Source: Erwinia mallotivora (GTDB lineage Bacteria; Pseudomonadota; Gammaproteobacteria; Enterobacterales; Enterobacteriaceae). Taken from it: DNA of 64,000 bases. The position numbers were made by a program, and so were the translations under genes. The stretch lies in the NCBI RefSeq assembly GCF_000590885.1, contig NZ_JFHN01000051.1, forward strand, positions 1 to 64,000. The letters are read 5' to 3'. Of the stretch, positions 42,160 through 51,116 are shown one piece after another (position 1 is the first letter of the stretch; every line of letters begins with the position of its first letter). The notes beneath the pieces were generated by a model that was not told where the DNA came from, did not search any database, and worked only from the letters and a program-made list of their open reading frames with translations.

Positions 42160-43369
42160 GAGCTTCGCCGGAGTTGTTTTGTACGCGTTAAAGCCTGGAA
42201 CTCACCATAAAACTGACCCGGTGGTCGTAGGGGGGAACATGCTGGGTGCTTCAGCACCTGAACTGATTAATGAGTTCAGCGCTTCTGCTTCACTTCGGAC
42301 AGACGTTGCAAAAGCAGTGTGGCACAACTCGCTCCGCCTGCCACAGGGTGAATCCCTCACAGCGAAGCAGTGGGTTTCATTTGCTGACGACTATATGAAT
42401 CGAATGGGGTTCAGTGAGACGCACCTGCGCTGCTATGTCATACATGACGACGAGGCCGGCCAGCATATTCATATTATTGCCACCAGAGTCGACCTGGTAG
42501 GAGGGAAGCTCTACCTGGGCAGAAATGAAAATCTGATTAGTACACGGGTAATTCATGAACTCGAGTCAGCACATGACCTGACCAGAACCAAAGGTCCTTC
42601 CCCTTCACATAGCCCTTCCCCTGTCAGGAAGCGTAAGAAGCTATCACGAGGTGAGCAACAGAAAGAGAAGCGCGAAGGTGAGCCAAGCCCCAAGACGTTC
42701 CTGCAAAACACTATCGACGAGCTATTAGCAACTGCCAGTGACATTCCACGCTTTGTTGAAGCACTCCATAAGAACGGTATAACGCCCGTTCCCAATATTG
42801 CCAGTTCTGGCCGCATGAATGGTTTTTCGTTCGAATACTCCGGTATAGCTTTCAAAGCCTCTCAGTTAGGTAAAGCTTACTCATGGGCGACTCTACAAGA
42901 GAAGCTCCGCTACGCACCTGAGCATGACAATCCCCTGCTCTTAGCTTTGAAAGCTTCGGCTAAAGGAAGTACTGAGGCGAGTGAGTCAGTCACAGAGGCT
43001 ACGAAAGAGGATACTACGCCGTCATTGACTGCTGCCATGACAGAAGAAGTTACTACGCGTCCTCCACAGCGCGAACATAGAATTGAGACAGCGGAAACCT
43101 GCGAAGCACAGACGCCTGCCAGCACTGTGCTTACAGCACCGGGACAAGCCAACAACAATGGCTACCTCATGACAGCAGTCATAAAGTGGCTACTGAGCAT
43201 TCCTTACCTTCAAGCCTTTGCAAAATTGCTTAAAGAGACAGGTAAAACATTTCTCCACAGAAAATCCTCATTTTCCGTTATCAATTCGTTGAGGACAGCT
43301 GAACCTGACGTCAAAACTTCAAACGAAACACCTGAAGACTTTTCAAAAAGCTTATACACGCCTCACTAA
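42128..43369 (+). CDS. relaxase, MOBP (MobA/VirD2) type
   Basis: 413 residues. The N-terminal relaxase domain has candidate nucleophile Tyr19 (VVLYALKP) and the metal-binding triad region HDDEAGQHIHIIATRV with His106, His113 and His115. It would nick oriT and pilot the strand. A Ser/Lys-rich linker (about 155-190), a second small domain (about 200-270), an acidic Thr/Glu-rich part and a hydrophobic C-terminal segment (VIKWLLSIPYLQAFAKLL) follow. No type IV secretion genes are present. Confidence 0.85.
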   Translation: MKGMQKIKRGKSFAGVVLYALKPGTHHKTDPVVVGGNMLGASAPELINEFSASASLRTDVAKAVWHNSLRLPQGESLTAKQWVSFADDYMNRMGFSETHLRCYVIHDDEAGQHIHIIATRVDLVGGKLYLGRNENLISTRVIHELESAHDLTRTKGPSPSHSPSPVRKRKKLSRGEQQKEKREGEPSPKTFLQNTIDELLATASDIPRFVEALHKNGITPVPNIASSGRMNGFSFEYSGIAFKASQLGKAYSWATLQEKLRYAPEHDNPLLLALKASAKGSTEASESVTEATKEDTTPSLTAAMTEEVTTRPPQREHRIETAETCEAQTPASTVLTAPGQANNNGYLMTAVIKWLLSIPYLQAFAKLLKETGKTFLHRKSSFSVINSLRTAEPDVKTSNETPEDFSKSLYTPH

Positions 43370-43612
43370 TCAAGCCTCTGAAGAACATCATCTTTCCCGT
43401 CTAAGCGCTTCAAAACACAAAACAATCGATCGTTTTTACAGATCAATCAACAGCCATATGATAGTCCATACCTATCAAATAAGATCTATCGATCGGTACA
43501 AGTGATTTGCTTAAGTTTTGAGCTTGCTCAAAAATGCCCAGTAAAAGCAGTGACCAATCAGCTAGTTACAGACATGACTACCTTCAACTATTGGTTTTAA
43601 AAGGAATTCAAC

Positions 43613-44197
43613 ATGAGCAGCATGAGTATGAGAAAACCCTCTTACTTCCGTTCAATCAGAGTGTGGTTCACAATCGGCGTGGCCGTTTTAATCGTCCTCA
43701 AAGCAAAATCCACTGACGCTATGGGTATGCTTATCCTTTGGTGCATTCCTGCATTTTTCCTTCTGGTAACTGCAGGGATTAGCTACAAACACAAGAAAGA
43801 CAATGCTTCTACATTCGATTGCTTCAACGAAGGCAATGACGGCTTCTGGAGCCATGAATTCAACGACTCAAAGCTACTGCTAAGTGAGAAGCAGCAAACT
43901 ATTACGCTCAAGAATGGTAAGAACGAAAAAACGTATCCGTTTAGCTCTGTAATCGGTTGGCGATACAATTTGGAATCTGGTGGCTATGACGGGGGATTTG
44001 GAACCGGCGCTATCAGACAGCAAAATCTCAACAACTCAGGTCTTTTCATTGAAGTTAAGGACGTCATGTTTCCCGAATGGCAGATCAGGTTCTATCCGCA
44101 AAAAGGGAAGTTTCACCAGGACACGGGTTATAAAGATATGGAAATGCAAATTAAACGCTGGTTGAGAGTTCTTTCTCAGGTTATTAACAAGGAATAA
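43613..44197 (+). CDS. membrane-anchored protein, DUF4755-like
   Basis: 194 residues with two N-terminal hydrophobic segments (about 16-31 and 37-55), then a soluble domain with SVIGWRYNLESGGYDGG and IEVKDVMFPEWQIRFY. This pattern recalls DUF4755 proteins, which are common in mobile islands; function unknown. A lipoprotein gene follows after three bases, so the two form an operon. Confidence 0.55.
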   Translation: MSSMSMRKPSYFRSIRVWFTIGVAVLIVLKAKSTDAMGMLILWCIPAFFLLVTAGISYKHKKDNASTFDCFNEGNDGFWSHEFNDSKLLLSEKQQTITLKNGKNEKTYPFSSVIGWRYNLESGGYDGGFGTGAIRQQNLNNSGLFIEVKDVMFPEWQIRFYPQKGKFHQDTGYKDMEMQIKRWLRVLSQVINKE

Positions 44198-44200
44198 ATA

Positions 44201-44581
44201 ATGAAAGCTAAGGTTGCAAGAGCTTTATTAACTATTATCGTTTTATCCGGTTGTGCGTCAACAGCAGGGAATCAATCAATTAAAAATGAGACGCAGCAAA
44301 GTATTGCGTCAAAGATTATGAAAGGTCGAACTACTAAGCAGGACATTTTGCAGCAATTCGGTGAGCCAACGCGTAAAACCACCGTTGATACTAATGAAGA
44401 CATGTGGTTTTACTCAATCATGAACTCCAATATGTCAGCAACGTCGTATATCCCAATTGTAGGACTATTCTCGAACGGAACTGATATGAAAAGTAAAAAT
44501 CTGACTATCACATTTGCAGGTGACAAAGTCGAGAACTGGTCTTTCAGTGAGAGCAACGATTCAGTTCATAACGGACTTTAA
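44201..44581 (+). CDS. SmpA/OmlA-like small lipoprotein
   Basis: 126 residues with a signal peptide and lipobox LSGC (Cys18). The mature part (MKGRTTKQDILQQFGEPTRKT) has the BamE/SmpA-like helix followed by a beta-region. It is probably an outer- or inner-membrane lipoprotein; its role on the island is unknown. Paired with the DUF4755-like gene. Confidence 0.65.
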   Translation: MKAKVARALLTIIVLSGCASTAGNQSIKNETQQSIASKIMKGRTTKQDILQQFGEPTRKTTVDTNEDMWFYSIMNSNMSATSYIPIVGLFSNGTDMKSKNLTITFAGDKVENWSFSESNDSVHNGL

Positions 44582-44597
44582 AGAACTCTTAATGGCT

Positions 44598-44626
44598 AAG
44601 ACCTCGGGTTTAAACCTGGGGTCTTT
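44598..44626 (+). terminator. terminator after the lipoprotein gene
   Basis: AAGACCTC...GGGGTCTTTT stem enclosing GGTTTAAACC, with a short T-run. Confidence 0.7.
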
Positions 44627-44688
44627 TAGTTTGTGTTAAGCACAGCTTATCGGTTACAATCCTGAAATGTTCTTATGTTTCACGGATA

Positions 44689-45021
44689 ATGGATATGAAT
44701 AAACTACAAATCGAACAACTTTTACGACAGGAAGGGTTCACACCTAAAGAAATTTCCGTGATTCGTCAACATGCTGAGAAAGACGCCTACCCCTATCCTT
44801 GGTTGTTATCTCAACTGTCAAAGAGATTTATTGTTTCCATTATCCTGCTGATCATACTTTTCGCAGGCTTTATCTTCACATTAAGCCATGGTACTCATGA
44901 GAGCCTTGTCTCTTACTCGATTACGTTTTTAATAGGTTTCGGAATCATGTATGTTTTTGTTCCATTGAAACCTGCATTTAAAGCGTTCAGATTCATGAGA
45001 AAGCATGGTCATTCATTATAA
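44689..45021 (+). CDS. small membrane protein, candidate immunity to the DUF4225 protein
   Basis: 110 residues: a helical N-terminus and two membrane segments (about 46-65 and 72-92), ending near FRFMRKHGHSL. Its 3' end overlaps the 3' end of the convergent DUF4225 gene by 13 bases. Immunity proteins against membrane-acting type VI toxins are often such small membrane proteins, so I suggest that role from position and topology only. Confidence 0.5.
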   Translation: MDMNKLQIEQLLRQEGFTPKEISVIRQHAEKDAYPYPWLLSQLSKRFIVSIILLIILFAGFIFTLSHGTHESLVSYSITFLIGFGIMYVFVPLKPAFKAFRFMRKHGHSL

Positions 45022-45800
45022 TTATCACTGATTGATTTGATTGCCATGCCGTCGTTATAAACTTCAATAAACAACTCTTTTCTACTCATTTCCTTGATAC
45101 CGCGAACGTAGTCAGTGTTGAGGAAGTAGAAAAGTCTCCAAGCCTCCGGTTTCTGAACCAGACGAACAATGCCATACACCGATAGCGCGAGATCCATTGA
45201 GCTATAGGCTATCTGTCCGACCTTTTGATCAAAGCCCAAAAATTCCGCAGTAGCTACATAGCCCTGCTTCAGCAGCCCTTCGCTATCGCTTTTGCCATAA
45301 ATCAGATTCTCAACTGATTCCTGAACACCGTTTAACCCATGGAGAACTAACATTCCGCCAAAAGCCGTTCCAATGATTGTTCCGGTAGCAAGGGAAGCGC
45401 CAACGACCGATACTCCGGCTATGACCTGCAGACCACTTAGAACTACACCTACTCCATTTATCACATAGCCCCAGATATCTCCCTTCTTGACGAGCTCAAC
45501 TGACGCATGTACAGCAGCTGTACCAGCACGAAGCATTCTGTCCTGAATCGTTAGATATTCATTTTCCTTTTTCAGATTCTGTATGCAGTTCTGGCACTGC
45601 TCATCTGAAGATCCTGACCGGATTATGTTAAGTTGAGCATTCACAAAAGCTTTGACATCGTCCTGAAACTGCAAGCGATTAAGCCCGTCTTTAAGATAGA
45701 TAAGAGACAGGTGATTAGCATGAGCAAGAAGCTGATTTGCCTCGGCATTAGCCATCGTCAGGAAGTAATCTGCGAATCTGTTCGGTTTCCAGTAGTCCAT
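45009..45800 (-). CDS. DUF4225-family protein, candidate type VI effector
   Basis: 263 residues: a helical N-terminal domain, then a glycine-rich hydrophobic hairpin (YVINGVGVVLSGLQVIAGVSVVGASLATGTIIGTAFGGMLVLHG split over about 112-155) typical of DUF4225, then a helical tail. Such hydrophobic hairpins suggest a membrane-inserting toxin. It is divergent from an orphan hcp gene 82 bases away, which supports delivery by type VI secretion. Confidence 0.65.
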   Translation of the reverse strand: MDYWKPNRFADYFLTMANAEANQLLAHANHLSLIYLKDGLNRLQFQDDVKAFVNAQLNIIRSGSSDEQCQNCIQNLKKENEYLTIQDRMLRAGTAAVHASVELVKKGDIWGYVINGVGVVLSGLQVIAGVSVVGASLATGTIIGTAFGGMLVLHGLNGVQESVENLIYGKSDSEGLLKQGYVATAEFLGFDQKVGQIAYSSMDLALSVYGIVRLVQKPEAWRLFYFLNTDYVRGIKEMSRKELFIEVYNDGMAIKSISDNYNE

Positions 45801-45882
45801 GACTGACCCTTTATGTCATTATGTTTATCTATAAGTTTATTTAATCAGATAAGTTTGCTGAGTTAAAGAAAAAGGACCAATC

Positions 45883-46365
45883 ATGAGTACTGATCTCTTC
45901 TTAAAAATCGACGGCATTACAGGTGAATCTCAGGACAGCAACCACAAAGGCTCGATCAACGTAGACTCTTTCACATGGGGTGCAACGCAACCTGGTAATA
46001 TGTCAGTTGGCGGCGGCGGCGGCGCTGGTAAGGTTCAGTTTCGCGATCTAACAGTACAGACCCAAATCGACAAAGCAACACCCGCTATCATGCGATACGT
46101 CTCAAACGGCAAGCATATCGGCAAAATAGAGCTATCAGTCTGTAAAGCAGGTGGCAGCCAGATAGAGTATTGCCGTATAACTCTGGAAGACGTATTAATC
46201 ACAAACGTAACATTCCATGGTACGACAAATCGTGACCTTATCGGATTGTCCTACCAGTTTCAGGCTTCAAAAGTCAAAACCCAGTATTGGGAGCAATCCT
46301 CTACTGGCGGCAAAGGCGCAGAAAGTCAGTCGGGTTGGAATATTAAAACCAGCCAAGAAATTTAG
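45883..46365 (+). CDS. hcp: Hcp-family type VI secretion tube protein, orphan
   Basis: 160 residues of the Hcp1 family (MSTDLFLKIDGITGESQDSNHKGSINVDSFTWG... FHGTTNRDLIGLSYQFQASKV). Hexameric rings of Hcp stack into the type VI tube and carry small effectors in their lumen. No other tube, sheath or baseplate genes are in the window, so this orphan copy must use an apparatus encoded elsewhere. It is divergent from the DUF4225 gene. Confidence 0.9.
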   Translation: MSTDLFLKIDGITGESQDSNHKGSINVDSFTWGATQPGNMSVGGGGGAGKVQFRDLTVQTQIDKATPAIMRYVSNGKHIGKIELSVCKAGGSQIEYCRITLEDVLITNVTFHGTTNRDLIGLSYQFQASKVKTQYWEQSSTGGKGAESQSGWNIKTSQEI

Positions 46366-46433
46366 CGCTTATCTTTAATCTTTTAAAGTATAGAATTTTT
46401 TACGCCCAACGTAACGAGAAGTTAATATCGCAT

Positions 46434-47249
46434 ATGAAATATATAATTTTGATTGTTCTTTTTATATCCACTTTCTGGTGTTGGCATGCATTCCCAGATT
46501 ACAGTCCACTAAAAATGCTAACCTCTCCTACCACAAATATCAATGAAATATTCGCTGATTCATTTAATCTTACAGTAGGCATGTTTAAATATAATTTAAT
46601 TTCTGCCAGCTGGATTACTTTTATCATTTATAGTTTTGATTTTGTTACGTCCACTCTGAACTATAATACGCCATACATGCGTAAATTATATAAGAGTTGC
46701 AGGCTTGAAGTTGCAACTCTTTTCATAATATCACTAATTACTTTTTTTATATTCTGGGATTCGAAGAATACTTTCACTAATTCAAGTGTAGACATTGCTA
46801 TGGCTGGCTTAAGCTTTATGATAGGCGCTCATTACAACTTTCTAAAATTATTTAAATTTAAAATTGGTAGAGTTAAATATCCAATTAAAATTGCAGCTTT
46901 GATCAATATTTTCATGGGTGCATTTTCATTTTACATCATTGTGATTACAAATGACATTGCAATGGGTAGGTTCAATATGGAACAATCTATTTGGTTACAA
47001 ATCACAGTAATAACTTATTCTTTATCACTTTATTTTTCCTCAAAGTATATTTCTTATGTAATTAAGACTAAAACATTAGGCGTGTCTCCTATCATTCTTG
47101 AAATTCTTAAATCTCTAAAACCCAATAATAATATGTATGAAGACCTTGCTAAGGGAGTAGATATTTGGAACAAAAAAAGCAGAGAGGAAAAAGCAATAGC
47201 CAGCTCCAAGCTTAGAAAAAGAAACTCCAAAAAAAGAAAGAGAAAATAA
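46434..47249 (+). CDS. polytopic membrane protein with basic tail, unknown
   Basis: 271 residues with about six hydrophobic segments and a strongly basic C-terminus (SSKLRKRNSKKRKRK). Very AT-rich. There is no recognisable family. It lies 68 bases after hcp on the same strand, so it could be hcp-linked (immunity or effector) or independent. Confidence 0.55.
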   Translation: MKYIILIVLFISTFWCWHAFPDYSPLKMLTSPTTNINEIFADSFNLTVGMFKYNLISASWITFIIYSFDFVTSTLNYNTPYMRKLYKSCRLEVATLFIISLITFFIFWDSKNTFTNSSVDIAMAGLSFMIGAHYNFLKLFKFKIGRVKYPIKIAALINIFMGAFSFYIIVITNDIAMGRFNMEQSIWLQITVITYSLSLYFSSKYISYVIKTKTLGVSPIILEILKSLKPNNNMYEDLAKGVDIWNKKSREEKAIASSKLRKRNSKKRKRK

Positions 47250-47307
47250 CGCCTAATTGTATTCTTAATTGATTGCTGCAATCCTATAATTAATCAAATA
47301 TGGAAAG

Positions 47308-47727
47308 TCAAAGCCTCTTGCCTTTCCGTTTTTTCTTGTTAGGTGATACTTGACTCAATAGGACCGATTTCTCGTACTTAACCCTTTCTGCCTGATAGAT
47401 CCCCTCTGCCTCCTGTTCATTATCAATCGCATAGTGAATGAGATATCTAAAGAAGTATGTTAGCTCATGCTCAAACCCTAAGGTATCAATGATACGCTTT
47501 GAGCTACATTTAAGTGCATTTGAAAGCATAGATATTATAGTAAAGCGGTCAATTGTGCTGTTCATCTGATCAGGTAGATAGTATTTGATATAATAGCCTA
47601 CACAGAAGAGCCACATGTAACGCACAATTCTACTGTGATCAAAGCCAGACTGTTTTAATTTTTCAACATATAGTTGTAAAAGAAGAAGCAATTTCTCTTC
47701 TTTTGAAAGAGTATTATATTTTTTCAT
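47308..47727 (-). CDS. small protein at the end of the recombinase operon
   Basis: 139 residues, helical, no membrane segment, with a basic tail (SPNKKKRKGKRL). The ATG at 47727 follows AAGGATG. It is the last gene of the minus-strand recombinase block, 96 bases after the previous stop, so it may be an accessory of that module. Family not recognised. Confidence 0.5.
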   Translation of the reverse strand: MKKYNTLSKEEKLLLLLQLYVEKLKQSGFDHSRIVRYMWLFCVGYYIKYYLPDQMNSTIDRFTIISMLSNALKCSSKRIIDTLGFEHELTYFFRYLIHYAIDNEQEAEGIYQAERVKYEKSVLLSQVSPNKKKRKGKRL

Positions 47728-47823
47728 AGTTGCATCCTTGCGATAATCGTCATCCTGACGATTAAAAATTAACATAAAACCTTAACTAGTCAATATGTGA
47801 AATCTATCAATTTTAGTTTACTA

Positions 47824-48207
47824 TCAGCTTCTTTGTGTTACATCGCACTCACGTATATTATGTCTGCTACAAAATAAAAGGAGCTTATTTATATATTCTC
47901 TTTGAGCATCGATAATTTTGGCGCTATCTTCAATTTTCTTTTCAAGCCGTTCAATCCGCTCAGCAGCAACCTGAAGATTTCCTGGACGCACTTGGCATTT
48001 TAACTTTGATTTGATAATACCTTTCTTGACTTCAAATGCACTTACGATGTCTTTGTGCATGTATAGTGCTTGTCGAGTTGGACGTCTGCCAATTTTCTTA
48101 GTGACACTATCGCACAATCTTTCCCAGGTTATCTTATCTTGTAAAGACCAAGAATTTATAGATTCAATTATCCTTCTCTTGTCATTGTTTGTAATTCTTC
48201 TTGCCAT
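47824..48207 (-). CDS. coiled-coil DNA-binding-like accessory protein of the recombinase operon
   Basis: 127 residues. The N-terminus reads as a helix-turn-helix (KITWERLCDSVTKKIGRRPTRQALYMH), followed by a coiled coil (AAERIERLEKKIEDSAKIIDAQREY). In size and layout it resembles TnpC of Tn554-like elements and the small partner in other recombinase trios; homology is not proven. The ATG at 48207 follows AGGTGG. Confidence 0.6.
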   Translation of the reverse strand: MARRITNNDKRRIIESINSWSLQDKITWERLCDSVTKKIGRRPTRQALYMHKDIVSAFEVKKGIIKSKLKCQVRPGNLQVAAERIERLEKKIEDSAKIIDAQREYINKLLLFCSRHNIRECDVTQRS

Positions 48208-48216
48208 GTAAGCCAC

Positions 48217-49827
48217 CTATATTTTACAAGTTTTGAATATTAATTCCTCATTCGCCCACTTATCCGCACCGTAAACACCAGAACCACTATCTTTATCCGA
48301 TGTTTTTATTAAATATTCAAATTTTTCTTTCAAAACTTTATTATTTTTATCAAATCCCGGATACTTTCCACATGGAGCCATTGCATAATCATGCTCACAA
48401 TAACCATTGTCCATAATCATAAACGCCCCGTGACACTGATAAAAATCTAGTTCCGGTTCTTTCACACGCTCCTCTTTATTATTTTTTAAGTCCAATAGAG
48501 TGTTATTCTCAGAAAGCCCCTCTGGTATATTCTCCATGAAATCCATAGCGTGTTCTTGTGAAACATGGTTATAACTATTATTTTGAGAAACATTTTTCCT
48601 TCCAGACCAGCGAGCTATCTCGAAATCTGTCATTCCACCTAAATATGCAATAGTGTTTAATAAATGACGAGCTTGGTGAGAATTAACAAATAAACTTTTA
48701 TTTTCTGAATCAGAGTATTTGTGCCTAGCAAATATGTTATTTTTGTTATAACGTGAAATATCATTATTAAACTCAACTGCATTAGCAACTCTAAGAGAAA
48801 AATAGTCTGTTTTCCTCTTAGAACTAAAACAATACTTGTGCTGTAAGCATAACGCATTAAATTGCACCGGTGTAAATCCTTTCGCTAGTCCATATTTAAT
48901 GGCAGAGCTTTTATTTTCGAAGTTATTACATTCTAACTCTTTTGCCAGCTTACGTGCATTCTCAGATAGTTTTTTTAAACGCGATATAGCTTTCTTAGCT
49001 ATAGGAACCATAATGGTCGGGATCCATTTTATATTTGCTCCATATCCTTTTAGTGAGAATAACCGAAGCCCATATCTCATTACCCCATTGTGATCCTCTG
49101 AACAGAGTTCACAATCAAAAGGCAATGACAGTATCTCTGTTATACGTGAAGGTGCACACATGAGTAAAGCAAACACTGAACTTGTAAATAAATCTTGCTC
49201 ACTTAAAAGGCAATCGTCTTTTGCAAAGATTGCAGCTAAAGCCTCTATTGATTTCAAACCAGACAATTTCCCTTCGGGACTTATCAGACACTCAAAACTT
49301 TCATACAGTTCAGGTGAAGGTTGCCTGGTTTTATTCTTCCAGCAAAAGTAGTGTTTATTTAGAAATCCCTTTTGAAAGATAATTTCAGAAATCTTTTCCA
49401 GATTAACTGATATCTGAAATGCAGTATTCCTTTTATATAACTTCTTTGCTCTTTGATAAGCATAATCGAACACATTCTCGTTAATCAAGCAAACGTCTGC
49501 ACAATTGCATTTCTTATTTAGGGAGAATTCTAAAAGCCGTAGAGCAGCTATCAAAGCTGTATAGCTCTTTGAGGGATTTAAAATGTGCTTGTGAATGATA
49601 ATTGCTTTACTAAAGTCACAAAATTTTTCATTCATATATTTCAATTTATTGGGTTTTGAATCTTCATCTTTTAACGATTTAAAAGTACAGAATCCATTCC
49701 ATTTGTTTTCTTCCCAATGGAATGGGAATTTGAAACGCTCAAATATATTCTTGGCGTCAGTAATGTAATTATCCAACCTTTCTAATGGATTGCGATTTTT
49801 ATCAACGACATAAAAATTATTTTTCAT
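48217..49827 (-). CDS. tyrosine recombinase-like integrase, third of three
   Basis: 536 residues. The catalytic region shows Arg228 (CAPSRITEILSL), His384-x-x-Arg387 (NSHQARHLLNTIAY), Trp407 (ARWSGR) and candidate nucleophile Tyr419 (NNSYNHVS). The N-terminal 200 residues are unrecognised. It starts with an ATGA overlap with the preceding recombinase, behind GGAGGG. It is very AT-rich. The C-terminus ends shortly after a CGKYPGF segment; longer relatives may exist, so it could be clipped. Confidence 0.75.
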   Translation of the reverse strand: MKNNFYVVDKNRNPLERLDNYITDAKNIFERFKFPFHWEENKWNGFCTFKSLKDEDSKPNKLKYMNEKFCDFSKAIIIHKHILNPSKSYTALIAALRLLEFSLNKKCNCADVCLINENVFDYAYQRAKKLYKRNTAFQISVNLEKISEIIFQKGFLNKHYFCWKNKTRQPSPELYESFECLISPEGKLSGLKSIEALAAIFAKDDCLLSEQDLFTSSVFALLMCAPSRITEILSLPFDCELCSEDHNGVMRYGLRLFSLKGYGANIKWIPTIMVPIAKKAISRLKKLSENARKLAKELECNNFENKSSAIKYGLAKGFTPVQFNALCLQHKYCFSSKRKTDYFSLRVANAVEFNNDISRYNKNNIFARHKYSDSENKSLFVNSHQARHLLNTIAYLGGMTDFEIARWSGRKNVSQNNSYNHVSQEHAMDFMENIPEGLSENNTLLDLKNNKEERVKEPELDFYQCHGAFMIMDNGYCEHDYAMAPCGKYPGFDKNNKVLKEKFEYLIKTSDKDSGSGVYGADKWANEELIFKTCKI

Positions 49828-51116
49828 TCTACCCTCCATGGATTAAACCTTTTACAGCCATGGCAAGGGTTAGAAGCCTTCTCACTTTTGATACTTTTAA
49901 GAGAATCAGGCTTTAGAGCATTCATTAAAACGTCGCCACTAAAAGGCCTAATCCCCATAAAGACTTCCGCTATATCTTTAAGATAAGGAGTAACTGCTTT
50001 ATCAATCACTTCAGCATTCCCTGGCTCATTTTTAATATATATTGCTGCACATGCTGTTGAGGTGTGGTCTAAAGCAACTGCTATTTCTTGAACACTAGCC
50101 CTATTCCTGGCCATTTTAGTACCCAATGTATATCTAAATCTGTGAGGGTTCAATTTAATAATTTTATTTGTTCTTTCTGAAATTACATTATGAACACTTG
50201 CAAATTTATTTAATTTATAAATCAAGTTTGACCGCCCAATCGTCAACTGACTGATCGAGCCTTTTAAAGAACTATTCATTAGTAACTTTTTATTTAAAAA
50301 CAACGGGGCCTTTCTAAGTTCACTTAAAGGAATATCCTTGAATCCATGCTTCTTTAAGAAGTCAAGATTATCTTTTACATGCCTGTTAAGTTGATTACAA
50401 AGTTTTTTTGATACTTTGACTGTACTGTACAACTCTCTTGGACCTGGCCTCTGTTTCGCCCTCTGTATACTTAGAATTCTCACTCCACCTTCTTTAAATA
50501 TATCTTTCATTCTGAGGTTAAGTATTTGTGATATTCTTCTGCCAGTAGTTAATAGCAACTGAATTATTAAATAACATTCGTTATCTAGACTTTTTTCCTT
50601 CCGTGCTTTTCTGGAAATGAGAGATATTTTCCTTATCTCCTTATCTGTAAATGGCCCTCTTTCAGGATCCATAGATCCAACTACTTGACCTGGTGGTTTC
50701 CCTTTTGATTTCATTTCCTTGAAGAAGGTATATGCTTCATCATTTACACCAGCTAATCCAAGATCGAACCATTTGATCATGAAAATTTTCGTATTTACTG
50801 TATACCTATAGTTTTTAATATTAAGATTTGCTTTTAAATCCCATGCAAATTCTTTGTTAATTTCTTTTGGAGAAAAAAACTTAAAAACATAGAGTAAGCT
50901 TTGAAAAATACTTTTTAGGTATACCAACGAATAATTTTCCGCATAAAAAATCAAAGTTTCAATCATTCCTGCCTGCAAATCAAAATGCACTTTTTCAAGC
51001 AAGCTTGTCACGTCCCTCTTAAGATAATTGCTCAAATAACTGATTTGTTCTGTAATCGCTTCGTTATTTTTATTATCTTCTTTGGACAGTTCCATTTTTT
51101 CTTTTAACTTATTCAT
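49824..51116 (-). CDS. tyrosine recombinase, second of three
   Basis: 430 residues. The catalytic domain has Arg193/194 (TTGRRISQILNLR), His325-x-x-Arg328 (NPHRFRYTLGTKMA), His351 (ALDHTS) and Tyr360 (AAIYIK). The C-terminus carries a CxxC (NPCHGCKRFNPW). It overlaps the first recombinase by eight bases and the third by four, so all three are translated as one unit. Confidence 0.82.
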   Translation of the reverse strand: MNKLKEKMELSKEDNKNNEAITEQISYLSNYLKRDVTSLLEKVHFDLQAGMIETLIFYAENYSLVYLKSIFQSLLYVFKFFSPKEINKEFAWDLKANLNIKNYRYTVNTKIFMIKWFDLGLAGVNDEAYTFFKEMKSKGKPPGQVVGSMDPERGPFTDKEIRKISLISRKARKEKSLDNECYLIIQLLLTTGRRISQILNLRMKDIFKEGGVRILSIQRAKQRPGPRELYSTVKVSKKLCNQLNRHVKDNLDFLKKHGFKDIPLSELRKAPLFLNKKLLMNSSLKGSISQLTIGRSNLIYKLNKFASVHNVISERTNKIIKLNPHRFRYTLGTKMARNRASVQEIAVALDHTSTACAAIYIKNEPGNAEVIDKAVTPYLKDIAEVFMGIRPFSGDVLMNALKPDSLKSIKSEKASNPCHGCKRFNPWRVE

